Shown here: positions 52,176-60,388 of the stretch, one piece after another
Layout of the letters: every line of letters begins with the position of its first letter
How positions within the stretch are numbered: the first letter of the stretch is position 1
Assembly: GCA_966674685.1 (NCBI GenBank)
Contig: CBKWJC010000011.1
Coordinates: 27,017-91,016, forward strand
Origin: Thainema sp966674685
GTDB taxonomy: Bacteria > Cyanobacteriota > Cyanobacteriia > Phormidesmidales > Phormidesmidaceae
Reading direction: 5' to 3'
Length of the DNA stretch: 64,000 nucleotides
Translations under genes and position numbers: made by a program
Notes under the pieces: model-generated
Databases searched by the model: none
Told to the model about the DNA's origin: nothing
The model's input: the letters and a program-made list of their open reading frames with translations, nothing else

Positions 52176-52472
52176 CTACGGGTTGTGCTGCCAATGTTTG
52201 GCCTCTTCTTCAATAAAATAATTGACCAAATCCCGGTACAGCTTTTCAATCACATCGGCGCTTAAACCTGCCTCTTCTGCCCACGCGCGACGCTGCTGGA
52301 GCATGGCTTGCACTCGTTCCGGCGCTTTCACATCTGTTTCGCTGGTCTTGAATTTTGATGCGGCTTTGACGTAAGCAAATCGCTCACCGAGTAGCGCAAT
52401 CACCTGACGGTCGAGCCGATCAATTTCGACTCGAATATCTGCCATATTTTGACAATCATCGGGAGTTTTCAT
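52176..52472 (-). CDS. Chorismate-mutase-fold protein, isochorismate pyruvate lyase-like (PchB type)
   Basis: A 98-residue AroQ-fold helical protein. The opening MKTPDDCQNMADIRVEIDRL closely recalls PchB, which turns isochorismate into salicylate and pyruvate and has weak chorismate mutase activity. RFAYVKAASKFKTSE supplies the active-site Lys, and PERVQAMLQQRRAWAEEAGL fits PchB better than ordinary chorismate mutases. No isochorismate synthase or siderophore gene is in the window. Whether it makes salicylate or prephenate cannot be settled here. Confidence 0.75.
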   Translation of the reverse strand: MKTPDDCQNMADIRVEIDRLDRQVIALLGERFAYVKAASKFKTSETDVKAPERVQAMLQQRRAWAEEAGLSADVIEKLYRDLVNYFIEEEAKHWQHNP

Positions 52473-52526
52473 GCTCTACAGATGCGATCGCAGATTAGCC
52501 CGTTTATTGTACTCAATCCAATTACG

Positions 52527-52559
52527 TTAAGAGCGGCACGCACTGCGTACCGCTCTTAA
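52527..52559. terminator. 15-bp hairpin after the gene at 52591
   Basis: Arms 52527-52541 and 52545-52559 (TTAAGAGCGGCACGC) pair with one mismatch around an ACT loop. It lies 32 bases beyond the stop of the minus-strand gene at 52591. Confidence 0.6.
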
Positions 52560-52590
52560 GTATTGTTATGAAATCAGTTGTGAAATGGGA

Positions 52591-53145
52591 TTAGCTGATT
52601 GCACTGCCGACCGCACCTTTCACGGCTGCGATCGCTTGTTCCAAGCTGCCGATCAGGCCCATATCGGGTTCTTTGCCTGCCATTTCGCGAGTACCGACGA
52701 AGTAGAGAACGCCTTTTAGTACTTCTTGGTGAGCGCGGTTTTCAAAGTTAACTTTGTTCAGCGGCTCCATTGCGTCCTGAAGATCGTCGTTGAGCGATTG
52801 AGCGACCTTGTGGATCACCAAACCGTTCATGGTTTGCTGATGCTTCAGCAGTTCAAGCTGGAAAAACTTGTCATATTCTGTCAGCTCCGAACCGTTAACC
52901 ATTTGACCCACTTTCTCAGCGTGCTTCTGAGTAATGTCGCGGGGCTGAGCGCTGGTGCCGGACTGAGCAATAGCCTGGTCAATCACGCTCAGGTTATCGC
53001 GATCGCTGTCGAGCATATTGGACAGCCGCTTCCGAATCGTCTCGTCATTGGTTGCCGCCATCAGCTTTTGCTCCATGTCAATCAAAACGTTTTGAAACAG
53101 CTTCAGATCAGCTAGCTTCGTCGCTAAAGTAGTTGTATCAGCCAT
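52591..53145 (-). CDS. All-alpha protein, possibly hemerythrin/ferritin-like
   Basis: A 184-residue helical protein with a good ribosome site (AGGAG, seven bases before the ATG). Helices include LADLKLFQNVLIDMEQKLM, DKFFQLELLKHQQTMNGLVI and NRAHQEVLKGVLYFV. Histidines at QKHAEKVG, KHQQTMNGLVIHK and RAHQEVL, with nearby Glu residues, are spaced as in four-helix-bundle metal proteins. I cannot assign the metal site with confidence, and no family name is certain. A terminator hairpin follows. Confidence 0.5.
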   Translation of the reverse strand: MADTTTLATKLADLKLFQNVLIDMEQKLMAATNDETIRKRLSNMLDSDRDNLSVIDQAIAQSGTSAQPRDITQKHAEKVGQMVNGSELTEYDKFFQLELLKHQQTMNGLVIHKVAQSLNDDLQDAMEPLNKVNFENRAHQEVLKGVLYFVGTREMAGKEPDMGLIGSLEQAIAAVKGAVGSAIS

Positions 53146-53283
53146 ATTGTTATCTCCTAACTAAAACTTGGTTTGATGCGATCGCACTTCCCCATAGTTC
53201 CGTGAGATCTGGCTGATCTCCTCCCTCATCAGGTGATCGTCTCCTCCTTCGTCAGAAAGATTCATAGGGTCGAATGGCGTACT

Positions 53284-53575
53284 TGTTTAGCGCAGTGATC
53301 CGATCCCCCGCTGTCGCCGCCCCCTTTTTAAGGGTAATAACATACTTGAGGCATCAACCGCTTGCCCTCATCCCCCAGCCCCTTCTCCCACAGGAGAAGA
53401 GGAGCCGGATCGGAAGTCCCTCGCCCTGTGGGAGAGGGATTGAGGGTGAGGGCAAGCAGGTGTTTTACTGGATGCGTCAAGTATATGAATGCCTTAAAAA
53501 GGGAGCTATTCCAACGCTAGCTTGAAGTTCTCCTTTTTCTAAGTGAAGCTATGCCTGAAAGGCTACAGGGGGATC
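53284..53575. repeat. Second copy of the 39.3-kb repeat, interrupted by another element
   Basis: 53284-53333 matches 39307-39347 (TGTTTAGCGCAG...GATCCCCCGCTGTCGCCGCC) and 53492-53575 matches 39347-39430 (CCTTAAAAAGGGAGCTATTC...GGGGGATCT). The two halves are pushed apart by a separate inverted-repeat element at 53341-53487. The outer TTGCAC arms of the 39.3-kb copy are missing or degraded. The 605-base gap 53146-53750 contains no certain gene. Confidence 0.65.
53341..53487. mobile_element. Inverted-repeat (MITE-like) element nested in the repeat
   Basis: Ends CATACTTGAGGCATC and GATGCGTCAAGTATATG are complementary, and inside them CTTGCCCTCATCCCCC...CCTTCTCCCACAGG pairs with CCCTGTGGGAGAGGG...GGGTGAGGGCAAG. 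The total is 147 bp, with no coding capacity. The flanks CCCTTTTTAAGGG and CCTTAAAAAGGG are inverted copies of each other and surround it. Confidence 0.6.
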
Positions 53576-53600
53576 TCACAGCGACGCTAATCACTACCGA

Positions 53601-53714
53601 ATGACCATTCGCCCCTACTGTGGCGGTTTAGCACAAGCTGTCAGCCAGGCAAAAAGATTAAGTAACCCATACGACGATGCCATTCAGCGCTATAAAGCCA
53701 GTAAGGTGGTTTGA
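53601..53714 (+). CDS. Possible 37-residue peptide (doubtful)
   Basis: An ATG-started frame of 37 codons whose translation (ending RLSNPYDDAIQRYKASKVV) looks protein-like, 36 bases before the acs start. Its first codons overlap a CCATTCGCCCCTAC repeat. There is no clear ribosome site. It may be a leader peptide, a gene fragment or chance. Confidence 0.2.
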   Translation: MTIRPYCGGLAQAVSQAKRLSNPYDDAIQRYKASKVV

Positions 53715-53750
53715 TGTAGCCTCCTCTGAGTTAGATAAAGGTTTAAAGCA

Positions 53751-55721
53751 ATGACACAACCGGCGATTGAGTCGATTCTGCACGAAAAGCGTTTATTTAA
53801 TCCTGCCGCTGACTTTTCCCAGCAGGCGCATATCAAGAGTTTGGCCGAGTACGAGCAGCTCTATGAACAGGCCAAGGCTGATCCTGCTGCATTTTGGGCC
53901 AAGCTGGCCGAAGAAGAACTGGACTGGTTCCAAAAGTGGGACACGGTTATGGACTGGCAGCCCCCCTTCGTCAAGTGGTTTGTCGGTGGCAAGCTCAACA
54001 TTTCCCACAACTGCCTCGATCGTCACCTCACCACCTGGCGACGCAACAAAGCCGCACTGATCTGGGAAGGCGAACCGGGCGACACCCGCACCTACACCTA
54101 CGCCCAACTGTACTATGAAGTGTGCCAGATGGCGAATGTGATCAAAGGGCTGGGCGTCGGTAAAGGCGATGTGGTGGGCATCTACATGCCGATGATTCCC
54201 GAAGCTGCGATCGCAATGTTGGCCTGTGCCCGCATCGGCGCTGTCCACACGGTTGTGTTTGGTGGCTTCAGTGCGGAGGCGCTGCGCGATCGCTTGGTGG
54301 ACGGTCAGGCCAAACTGGTGATCACCGCTGATGGTGGCTTCCGCAAAGACAAAGAAGTGCCGCTGAAGATTCAGGTGGATCGGGCACTGGCCGATAATGC
54401 AGCGCCCACTGTGGAAAACGTGCTGGTCGTCCAGCGCACCAAGCAGGATGTCGAGATGCAGCCGGGGCGCGACCACTGGTGGCATGAACTGCAAGCCGAT
54501 GCCTCGGCAGACTGTCCGGCAGAGCCAATGGACAGCGAAGATACGCTGTTTATTCTTTACACCTCTGGCAGCACAGGCAAACCGAAAGGCGTCGTTCACA
54601 CCACAGGTGGCTACAACCTCTACACCCACATGACCACCAAGTGGATCTTTGACCTGAAAGATACCGATGTCTACTGGTGTACGGCGGACGTGGGCTGGAT
54701 CACCGGACACAGCTACATTGTCTACGGCCCGCTGTCCAACGGGGCCACCAGCATTATGTACGAGGGTGCGCCCCGTCCCTCTAATCCGGGCTGTATGTGG
54801 GACATCGTCGAGAAATACGGCGTCAACATTTTCTACACCGCGCCCACGGCGATTCGCGCCTTCATCAAAATGGGCGATCATCTGCCCAATGCCCGTGATT
54901 TGTCCTCGCTGCGCGTCCTCGGCACCGTGGGCGAACCAATCAACCCAGAAGCCTGGATGTGGTATCACAAGGTAATCGGTAAGGAGCGCTGCCCCATCGT
55001 CGATACCTGGTGGCAAACGGAAACGGGCGGCATCATGATTTCCTCGCTGCCAGGTGCGATTCCCACCAAGCCCGGTTCTGCAACCAAACCGTTCCCCGGC
55101 ATCCTGGCCGATATTGTCGATTTAGACGGCAATCCGGTCAGGGACGATCAGGGGGGCTATCTAGTGATTCAGCACCCCTGGCCCAGCATGTTACGCACCG
55201 TCTACGGCGATCCGGATCGGTATCGTCGCACCTATTGGGAGCACATTCCGCCTAAAGATGGTCACTACCTCTACTTTGCAGGCGACGGCGCGCGGCGTGA
55301 CGAAGATGGCTATTTCTGGGTGATGGGTCGCGTGGACGACGTGATTAACGTTTCGGGACATCGTCTCGGCACGATGGAAATCGAGTCGGCACTAGTCTCT
55401 CACCCAGCCGTGGCCGAAGCGGCAGTCGTGGGTAAACCCGATGAAATCAAAGGCAGCGAGATCGTCGCCTTCATCACCCTAGAAGGCAATCAGGAACCTA
55501 CGGATGAGCTGATTGCTGAGCTGAAGCAACATGTCGTCGGTGAAATTGGTGCGATCGCACGTCCGGGCGATATCCGATTTGCCGATGCCCTGCCTAAAAC
55601 CCGCTCTGGCAAAATCATGCGGCGCTTGCTGCGGACGATTGCCTCCGGCGAAGAGATTGCGGGCGATACGTCAACGCTGGAAGATCGCTCAGTGTTGGAT
55701 AAGCTGCGGCAAGGGGTGTAG
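53751..55721 (+). CDS. acs: Acetyl-CoA synthetase (AMP-forming)
   Basis: A 656-residue adenylate-forming enzyme that activates acetate to acetyl-AMP and then acetyl-CoA. Motifs in order: FILYTSGSTGKPKGVVHTTG near 265, ADVGWITGHSYIVYGPL near 310, VDTWWQTETGGIMISSLPG near 415, FAGDGARRDEDGYFWVMGRV near 510, and the C-terminal lysine motif LPKTRSGKIMRRLLR near 618, whose Lys is the site of regulatory acetylation in Salmonella. The tryptophan in WWQTETG marks acetate as the substrate. It stands alone between repeats and converges on recJ. Confidence 0.97.
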   Translation: MTQPAIESILHEKRLFNPAADFSQQAHIKSLAEYEQLYEQAKADPAAFWAKLAEEELDWFQKWDTVMDWQPPFVKWFVGGKLNISHNCLDRHLTTWRRNKAALIWEGEPGDTRTYTYAQLYYEVCQMANVIKGLGVGKGDVVGIYMPMIPEAAIAMLACARIGAVHTVVFGGFSAEALRDRLVDGQAKLVITADGGFRKDKEVPLKIQVDRALADNAAPTVENVLVVQRTKQDVEMQPGRDHWWHELQADASADCPAEPMDSEDTLFILYTSGSTGKPKGVVHTTGGYNLYTHMTTKWIFDLKDTDVYWCTADVGWITGHSYIVYGPLSNGATSIMYEGAPRPSNPGCMWDIVEKYGVNIFYTAPTAIRAFIKMGDHLPNARDLSSLRVLGTVGEPINPEAWMWYHKVIGKERCPIVDTWWQTETGGIMISSLPGAIPTKPGSATKPFPGILADIVDLDGNPVRDDQGGYLVIQHPWPSMLRTVYGDPDRYRRTYWEHIPPKDGHYLYFAGDGARRDEDGYFWVMGRVDDVINVSGHRLGTMEIESALVSHPAVAEAAVVGKPDEIKGSEIVAFITLEGNQEPTDELIAELKQHVVGEIGAIARPGDIRFADALPKTRSGKIMRRLLRTIASGEEIAGDTSTLEDRSVLDKLRQGV

Positions 55722-55867
55722 GTTATCGAAAACTCCGTTTGTGGGGGCGCTTGCCCCCACGCCCCGCTGGGAAACGAGTCGCGTCCCCCAGCCCCTCCGA
55801 AAAATTGAGAGGAGGAGGGGGGATGATTGCTTTTGGAAAATTTGGGGCTACGATTTCACGTCCTTGG

Positions 55868-55893
55868 TAGGGGCGAATGGCCATTCGCCCCTA
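55868..55893. terminator. 26-bp perfect palindrome between acs and recJ
   Basis: TAGGGGCGAATGG joined to its complement, no loop. It lies in the gap between the convergent acs and recJ stops. A smaller stem GTGGGGGC/GCCCCCAC is at 55741-55760, just past the acs stop. Confidence 0.6.
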
Positions 55894-55927
55894 TAGGTGC
55901 CGAAACGTAGAGGTATGTTTTATGGGA

Positions 55928-58900
55928 TTAGCTGCCGTAGATCTCGTTGAAAATGCCTTGATCTGAGGTTTTGCCCATAACCAGCGATCGCAACAGCTCA
56001 AACTGCCATGCATAGAGGAAGCTTTCCGCATGGGCAGCGGTGTTGCGGAGCTTGCTGATTTGGTCGATTTGGGAGGCAGCCAGGGTTTGCTTGTGCAGCA
56101 GCCAGGTTGCGATCGGGTGTGACCAGTCAGCTAGAAACTGCTGAATGAGTTTGTGATCGGCGCGATTAATACCCACGGCTGAAGCAGAGCAGTACAGCGC
56201 ATCTTCCGCGATTTGGCTGCGGTGCCGCAGGCTTTCGTCTCGTAATGACTGCCATTCCTCGGCTAGGAGCGGCGGCAGCATACCCAAGGTGTATTTCTTC
56301 TTGGGGCTGAGCCGCAGACCGCCGATTTCCGTGCCGCCGTTGACCAGCAAGAAGTCCTGTAAATCGCGGAAAAAAGGCTGCACGATTTCTCGCTCTACGG
56401 CAAAACCGAGCCGCAGACCCGCCTCAGAGTAGTCGGCCAGCTGCGAGGTAAATCCCTCAGTGTGGATCATCATGTAGTTCTTGTACGCCGCACAGAGGTC
56501 GTGCTGGCTGCGGTTGTGCAGCTGTCGCCAGACGAGTTCCCCCAGTTGCTCTTTCACATTGCGGCGGATTTCGCGCGGGTCAAGATTCGCGCCGCTCTGC
56601 TCTAGCTGAGTTTGCAGTTCGGCAATGTGGGCTTCATGGCTGCGAATGGCGCTTTCCTGCGTTTGTAGCTCATTTTGCAGGTCGCGGAACCGCTGCTGCT
56701 GAGCGGTCGAAAGCTGATTGATTTTTTCCTCCAGCAGGGCGAGCTGCTGCTGAAGCATGTTCACCTGCTTATCTTTTTCGCTGACTAGCTGGTCTTTCTC
56801 TAGCAAAATCTGCGTTTTCTGCCTGAGCTGGAGCGCATCCAGTGCCGCCCGAATTAAGTTGAAATAGTGGGGATGGGAAACATCGACTTCTTTAGCTTCC
56901 TCGCGCCGCTTGCCCAGTAGACCCCGCCGCTGCTGGAGCTGAATGGCGAGCACCTGCCCTTCGGGATTGCGAATTCGCAGTTCCTTAGAGGCCGGATTGG
57001 CCGGATCAACCTGCGACAAACTGCACTCGTAGTGGCGCTTATTGTAATAGAAATCAACCCGCGTCCAGAGCGCTTTACCATTCTCATCCACACCCAAATC
57101 GCTCAAATCACCAGAATCTGGGCCATCTGAAGAGTCGTCGGCATTGATGTCAGACAGTGATATTTGCAGCGGCTTGGCTCCTTTCCTAGCGTGGGCTTTA
57201 CCATGAACTGCTTTTGCAGCAGTTGCTTTCGAACTGCTCGTCGGTGCTTGTGGCAACCGGACACCCACCAGTTCCAGCTCCACCGACTGCCTGCCCTGCC
57301 ACTCATTCAGCTTCAGCTTGTAGGCGATGTCCAACTGCGTCGGCAGCGGACAGTATTCGCCCCAGCGCCATGCGATCGCTTTTATCGCGACTGGCTCAGT
57401 TCCTCGCTCATCGCCCTGCGCCACGGTGATTTTCAGGTGATCGCGGTTGCGGCCAATTTGCTGCTGCTCAATCACCCGCACATTCGGCGTCCAGAAAATC
57501 GGCTCGGCGTTTTCAATCCCACAGGGATGGAGCTGATCGATTTGTTCGTACAGTTCCAGCGTCAGATCGGCCAAATCCGCCTGCACGTCGATATTCACCA
57601 GTGGCTTCAGCAGCTCCGGTTCCAGATGCTGGTGGGCAAACTTGATTAAGCGCGATCGCACTGCCTCCAGTTGCTCCGCCGCAAAGGTAAATCCGCCTGC
57701 CGCGCGGTGCCCGCCGTACTTGGTCATCAGGTCATCGCAGAAGTGCAGCGCTTCATAGACATTGAATTCGGGAATGCCACGCGCCGAGCCGCGAATCTGG
57801 GCGGGTTCACCCTCTTCGCCATCTTCAAACGTGCTGATGAACACGGGCACCCCGTAGCGCTCGACCAGTCGCGAGGCAACGATACCGATGACGCCGTGAT
57901 GCCAGCCTTCGTGGACGAGCAGTAGGACGCGATTTTCTTTAATCTGATCTCTAGCGGCTTCACAAAGCGCGATCGCATCTTGTTCAATTTGTTCGCACAG
58001 GATCTGACGCTGGCGGTTGATTTGCTCACACTGCATCGCCCGCTCCAGCGCCACCCCTTCGTCGTCGGTGGTCAGCAGATCAATTACCACCTGCGGATCA
58101 GCAATTCGACCGACAGCGTTAATCCGGGGGCCAAGCCGAAAGCCAATCGCCTCCGGTTTGAGACTGCCCTGGGCACCGCTTAGGCCAGACACCTGAATCA
58201 GCGTTTGAATCCCCGTAATCCGCGACTTGGGCAACAGGCGCAACCCCCGCTGCACCCAGCGGCGATTCACCCCAGTCAGCGGAGCCAAGTCAGCAATCGT
58301 ACCCAGCGTAAACAATTCCAGCAGCGGCGCAGTCAAATCCGTCGTCTTGCCCATTTCCTGCGCCAGACACACGGCCAAAATATAGGCCACACCCACGCCC
58401 GCCACGCCCCAATAGGGCGACTCTGGATCAATCAGCTTGGGATTCAGCACCGCATTGGCTGGCGGGATTTCCGGCGGCACATCGTGGTGATCGGTGATAA
58501 TTACGTCCAGCCCCAGCTCACGCGCCCGCGCAATCGGCTGATAGGCAGCAATGCCGTTATCCACCGTCAGAATCAGCCGCACCCCTTCCGCGTGGAACTC
58601 CTCCACGATCCGCTCGTTGATGCCGTAACCCTCGGCCATCCGGCTCGGAATGGCGTAATCCACCTTGGCACCCAGATAACGCAGTGCTCGGAGTAAAAGC
58701 GCCGTACTGGTCATGCCGTCCGCGTCGTAGTCGCCGCAGATGGCAATTTTGTCCTGATTTGCGATCGCAGTTTGCAGCAGCTCTAAACTCACCACCAAAT
58801 CCGGAAACTCATCCAGCGGCGACGGCAGCAGTTGCTTGTCGGGATGCAAAAACTGATCCACCGCCTCCCGCGTGGTTAAGCCTCGATTTAGCAACACCTG

Positions 58901-59017
58901 AGCCAGCAGCGGCGACAACTGGGAATTCTGCCCCAGCAGATTGGCCTGAGCCAACTGAGGCGGATGGATATGCCAGCGCTGATCGGGCAGCCGCACCGTT
59001 TGCTGGGTTGAAGTCAT
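55928..59017 (-). CDS. recJ: Single-stranded-DNA exonuclease RecJ with long C-terminal extension
   Basis: A 1029-residue RecJ; the usual length is about 560-780. The 5'-3' nuclease core is complete: CGDYDADGMTS (96-101), TVDNGIAAY, ITDHHDVPP (176-178), and the DHHA1 motif KYGGHRAAGGFTF, followed by an OB-fold part ending about 575. After a Ser/Asp-rich linker comes a small domain (WTRVDFYYNKRHYECSLSQV), a coiled coil (about 710-800) and a helical domain whose last helix bears KLRNTAAHAE (R991, H996). That RN-x3-H pattern is typical of HEPN domains. RecJ acts in recombination and mismatch repair; the role of the extension is unknown. The ATG at 59017 is preferred to a TTG at 59056. Confidence 0.92.
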   Translation of the reverse strand: MTSTQQTVRLPDQRWHIHPPQLAQANLLGQNSQLSPLLAQVLLNRGLTTREAVDQFLHPDKQLLPSPLDEFPDLVVSLELLQTAIANQDKIAICGDYDADGMTSTALLLRALRYLGAKVDYAIPSRMAEGYGINERIVEEFHAEGVRLILTVDNGIAAYQPIARARELGLDVIITDHHDVPPEIPPANAVLNPKLIDPESPYWGVAGVGVAYILAVCLAQEMGKTTDLTAPLLELFTLGTIADLAPLTGVNRRWVQRGLRLLPKSRITGIQTLIQVSGLSGAQGSLKPEAIGFRLGPRINAVGRIADPQVVIDLLTTDDEGVALERAMQCEQINRQRQILCEQIEQDAIALCEAARDQIKENRVLLLVHEGWHHGVIGIVASRLVERYGVPVFISTFEDGEEGEPAQIRGSARGIPEFNVYEALHFCDDLMTKYGGHRAAGGFTFAAEQLEAVRSRLIKFAHQHLEPELLKPLVNIDVQADLADLTLELYEQIDQLHPCGIENAEPIFWTPNVRVIEQQQIGRNRDHLKITVAQGDERGTEPVAIKAIAWRWGEYCPLPTQLDIAYKLKLNEWQGRQSVELELVGVRLPQAPTSSSKATAAKAVHGKAHARKGAKPLQISLSDINADDSSDGPDSGDLSDLGVDENGKALWTRVDFYYNKRHYECSLSQVDPANPASKELRIRNPEGQVLAIQLQQRRGLLGKRREEAKEVDVSHPHYFNLIRAALDALQLRQKTQILLEKDQLVSEKDKQVNMLQQQLALLEEKINQLSTAQQQRFRDLQNELQTQESAIRSHEAHIAELQTQLEQSGANLDPREIRRNVKEQLGELVWRQLHNRSQHDLCAAYKNYMMIHTEGFTSQLADYSEAGLRLGFAVEREIVQPFFRDLQDFLLVNGGTEIGGLRLSPKKKYTLGMLPPLLAEEWQSLRDESLRHRSQIAEDALYCSASAVGINRADHKLIQQFLADWSHPIATWLLHKQTLAASQIDQISKLRNTAAHAESFLYAWQFELLRSLVMGKTSDQGIFNEIYGS

Positions 59018-59231
59018 GTTGAGTTTACTAATCGAACCTACCAATTGTCTGAGCAACCAACGTCTTTATCTGGCAAACCCTTATCTGGCAAACAATATCT
59101 GTAAAGTGCCAAAAAATACAAGCCTAAGTACAAATTTACTTTGATTTACCAGCGAAAGTTGTCCGATTGTACCGAAATCCCCCATTGCGATCGCAACTTG
59201 CAACACATGATCACGATTTTTCCATTCAGGA

Positions 59232-59460
59232 AGTGAGGAGTAAGGCGAGAGGAGTGAGGAGTAAGGCGAGAGGAGTGAGGAGTTTTGAATTTTGAATTTT
59301 GAATTTTGAGTTTTGGAGTCTTGAACAGCCTCTACAGTTCTTGCTCGGCGCGTTTCGCTTCACTCAACACACCCTACACCTGACTCCCTTTACAGCCCTT
59401 TACAGCCTTTACAGCCCTTTACAACCCTCTACAGCCTCTACAGCCCTCTACACCCTCCTA
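59232..59460. repeat. Short tandem repeats (GAGGAGTAAGGC, GAATTTT, TTTACAGCCC units)
   Basis: Three blocks in a row: 'gagtgaggagtaaggcgagag' units, then 'gaattttgaatttt', then 'tttacagccc' units. The first and last types are the same as at 7311-7428. It fills most of the gap between recJ and the next minus-strand gene and directly abuts the latter's stop. Confidence 0.8.
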
Positions 59461-59461
59461 C

Positions 59462-60193
59462 TCACGCCCCCAACAACAGCACCGCATACCCAACCGCCCC
59501 AGTCATGAAAAAGCGAAAATCACTCTCCTGCTCCTGCGGCAGCTCCTCTTTCAGCACATTCAGAATTAGGCTACCCGCGATAAACGCCCAAACGGCAGAC
59601 ACAGCGGCAGCATTGAAGCTGAACGCCTGACCAATCGCCCAGCCTGTCATAATGGCTCCGGCCAGAATCCAGCGGCCAATCTGGTCATAGACATGCTGGT
59701 GATGCTCCCGCAGACTAATATCAATCACAATGAAATGCAGTGCGAGGGCAATGAAGAGAAATAAAAACTCCAACCAGCCCCGATTAGCAACTTCGCGAAA
59801 GAGATAACCCAGTAGCGCACTATAGATTGCAAACGAAAGGGTGTGAATCCAAAAGACGCTGGGCTGCGTATGGGTCTTGCCCGTTTCCTGCTGATGCTGC
59901 ATGCGCGATCGCAGCGCCAGTTTTTCCAAGCCGTAAAAAATAGCGAGTCCAGCCAAGGCCAGCAGATAAACGTGATGCTCCAGATAGCCCACAAGCACAG
60001 TACTGGCGGCTTCAACCTCGGCTTGCGCCTGACTAAACTCTGGAAAAATATCTAAAAAAATGTAGGCAATGGAAACACCGCCTGCAAAAGAAACCCAGCG
60101 CCGATGGGAAATATGTTCAAATATCACTGAGCGACTAGCAAAAATATGCAGTAGGGCAAGGCAGATGACTAACACGAAATCGAGGGGAACCAT
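59462..60193 (-). CDS. Membrane protein, about seven spans, unknown function
   Basis: A 243-residue integral membrane protein. Helices include DFVLVICLALLHIFASRSVI, RWVSFAGGVSIAYIFLDIFP, YLEHHVYLLALAGLAIFYGL, TLSFAIYSALLGYLF, FLFLFIALALHFIVIDISLR and AVSAVWAFIAGSLILNVLKE. Several His and Glu residues lie near helix ends (LEHHVY, LREHHQHV), and the overall pattern faintly recalls ZIP metal transporters, but the ZIP motif is not clear. The ATG at 60193 is preferred to an upstream TTG. It is divergent from the nucleoside transporter. Confidence 0.65.
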   Translation of the reverse strand: MVPLDFVLVICLALLHIFASRSVIFEHISHRRWVSFAGGVSIAYIFLDIFPEFSQAQAEVEAASTVLVGYLEHHVYLLALAGLAIFYGLEKLALRSRMQHQQETGKTHTQPSVFWIHTLSFAIYSALLGYLFREVANRGWLEFLFLFIALALHFIVIDISLREHHQHVYDQIGRWILAGAIMTGWAIGQAFSFNAAAVSAVWAFIAGSLILNVLKEELPQEQESDFRFFMTGAVGYAVLLLGA

Positions 60194-60388
60194 AGTTTTT
60201 ATCTTCTGGTGGCTCTGCAAGCGATAGTCTCATTTTTTGTAGGGGTTGTACTTCAAAATGTAGCCATCGACATCACGCAAGACGTATCAAAGTTTTACAT
60301 CCTGGTTGCAGTTGCGAAGTCTCAGATTATTGTGGGACTGCGGATCTGAAATTCTGTGACATCTATAGAAAGATAGAACTAGGTTTTT

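Noticed and set aside
53793..55016. 407-codon minus-strand frame
   Set aside because: It lies wholly inside acs, which has all family motifs; this is an antisense shadow of a GC-rich gene.
59462..60193. ZIP zinc transporter
   Set aside because: His/Glu residues near helices are suggestive, but the conserved HNxxD-type helix motif was not found.
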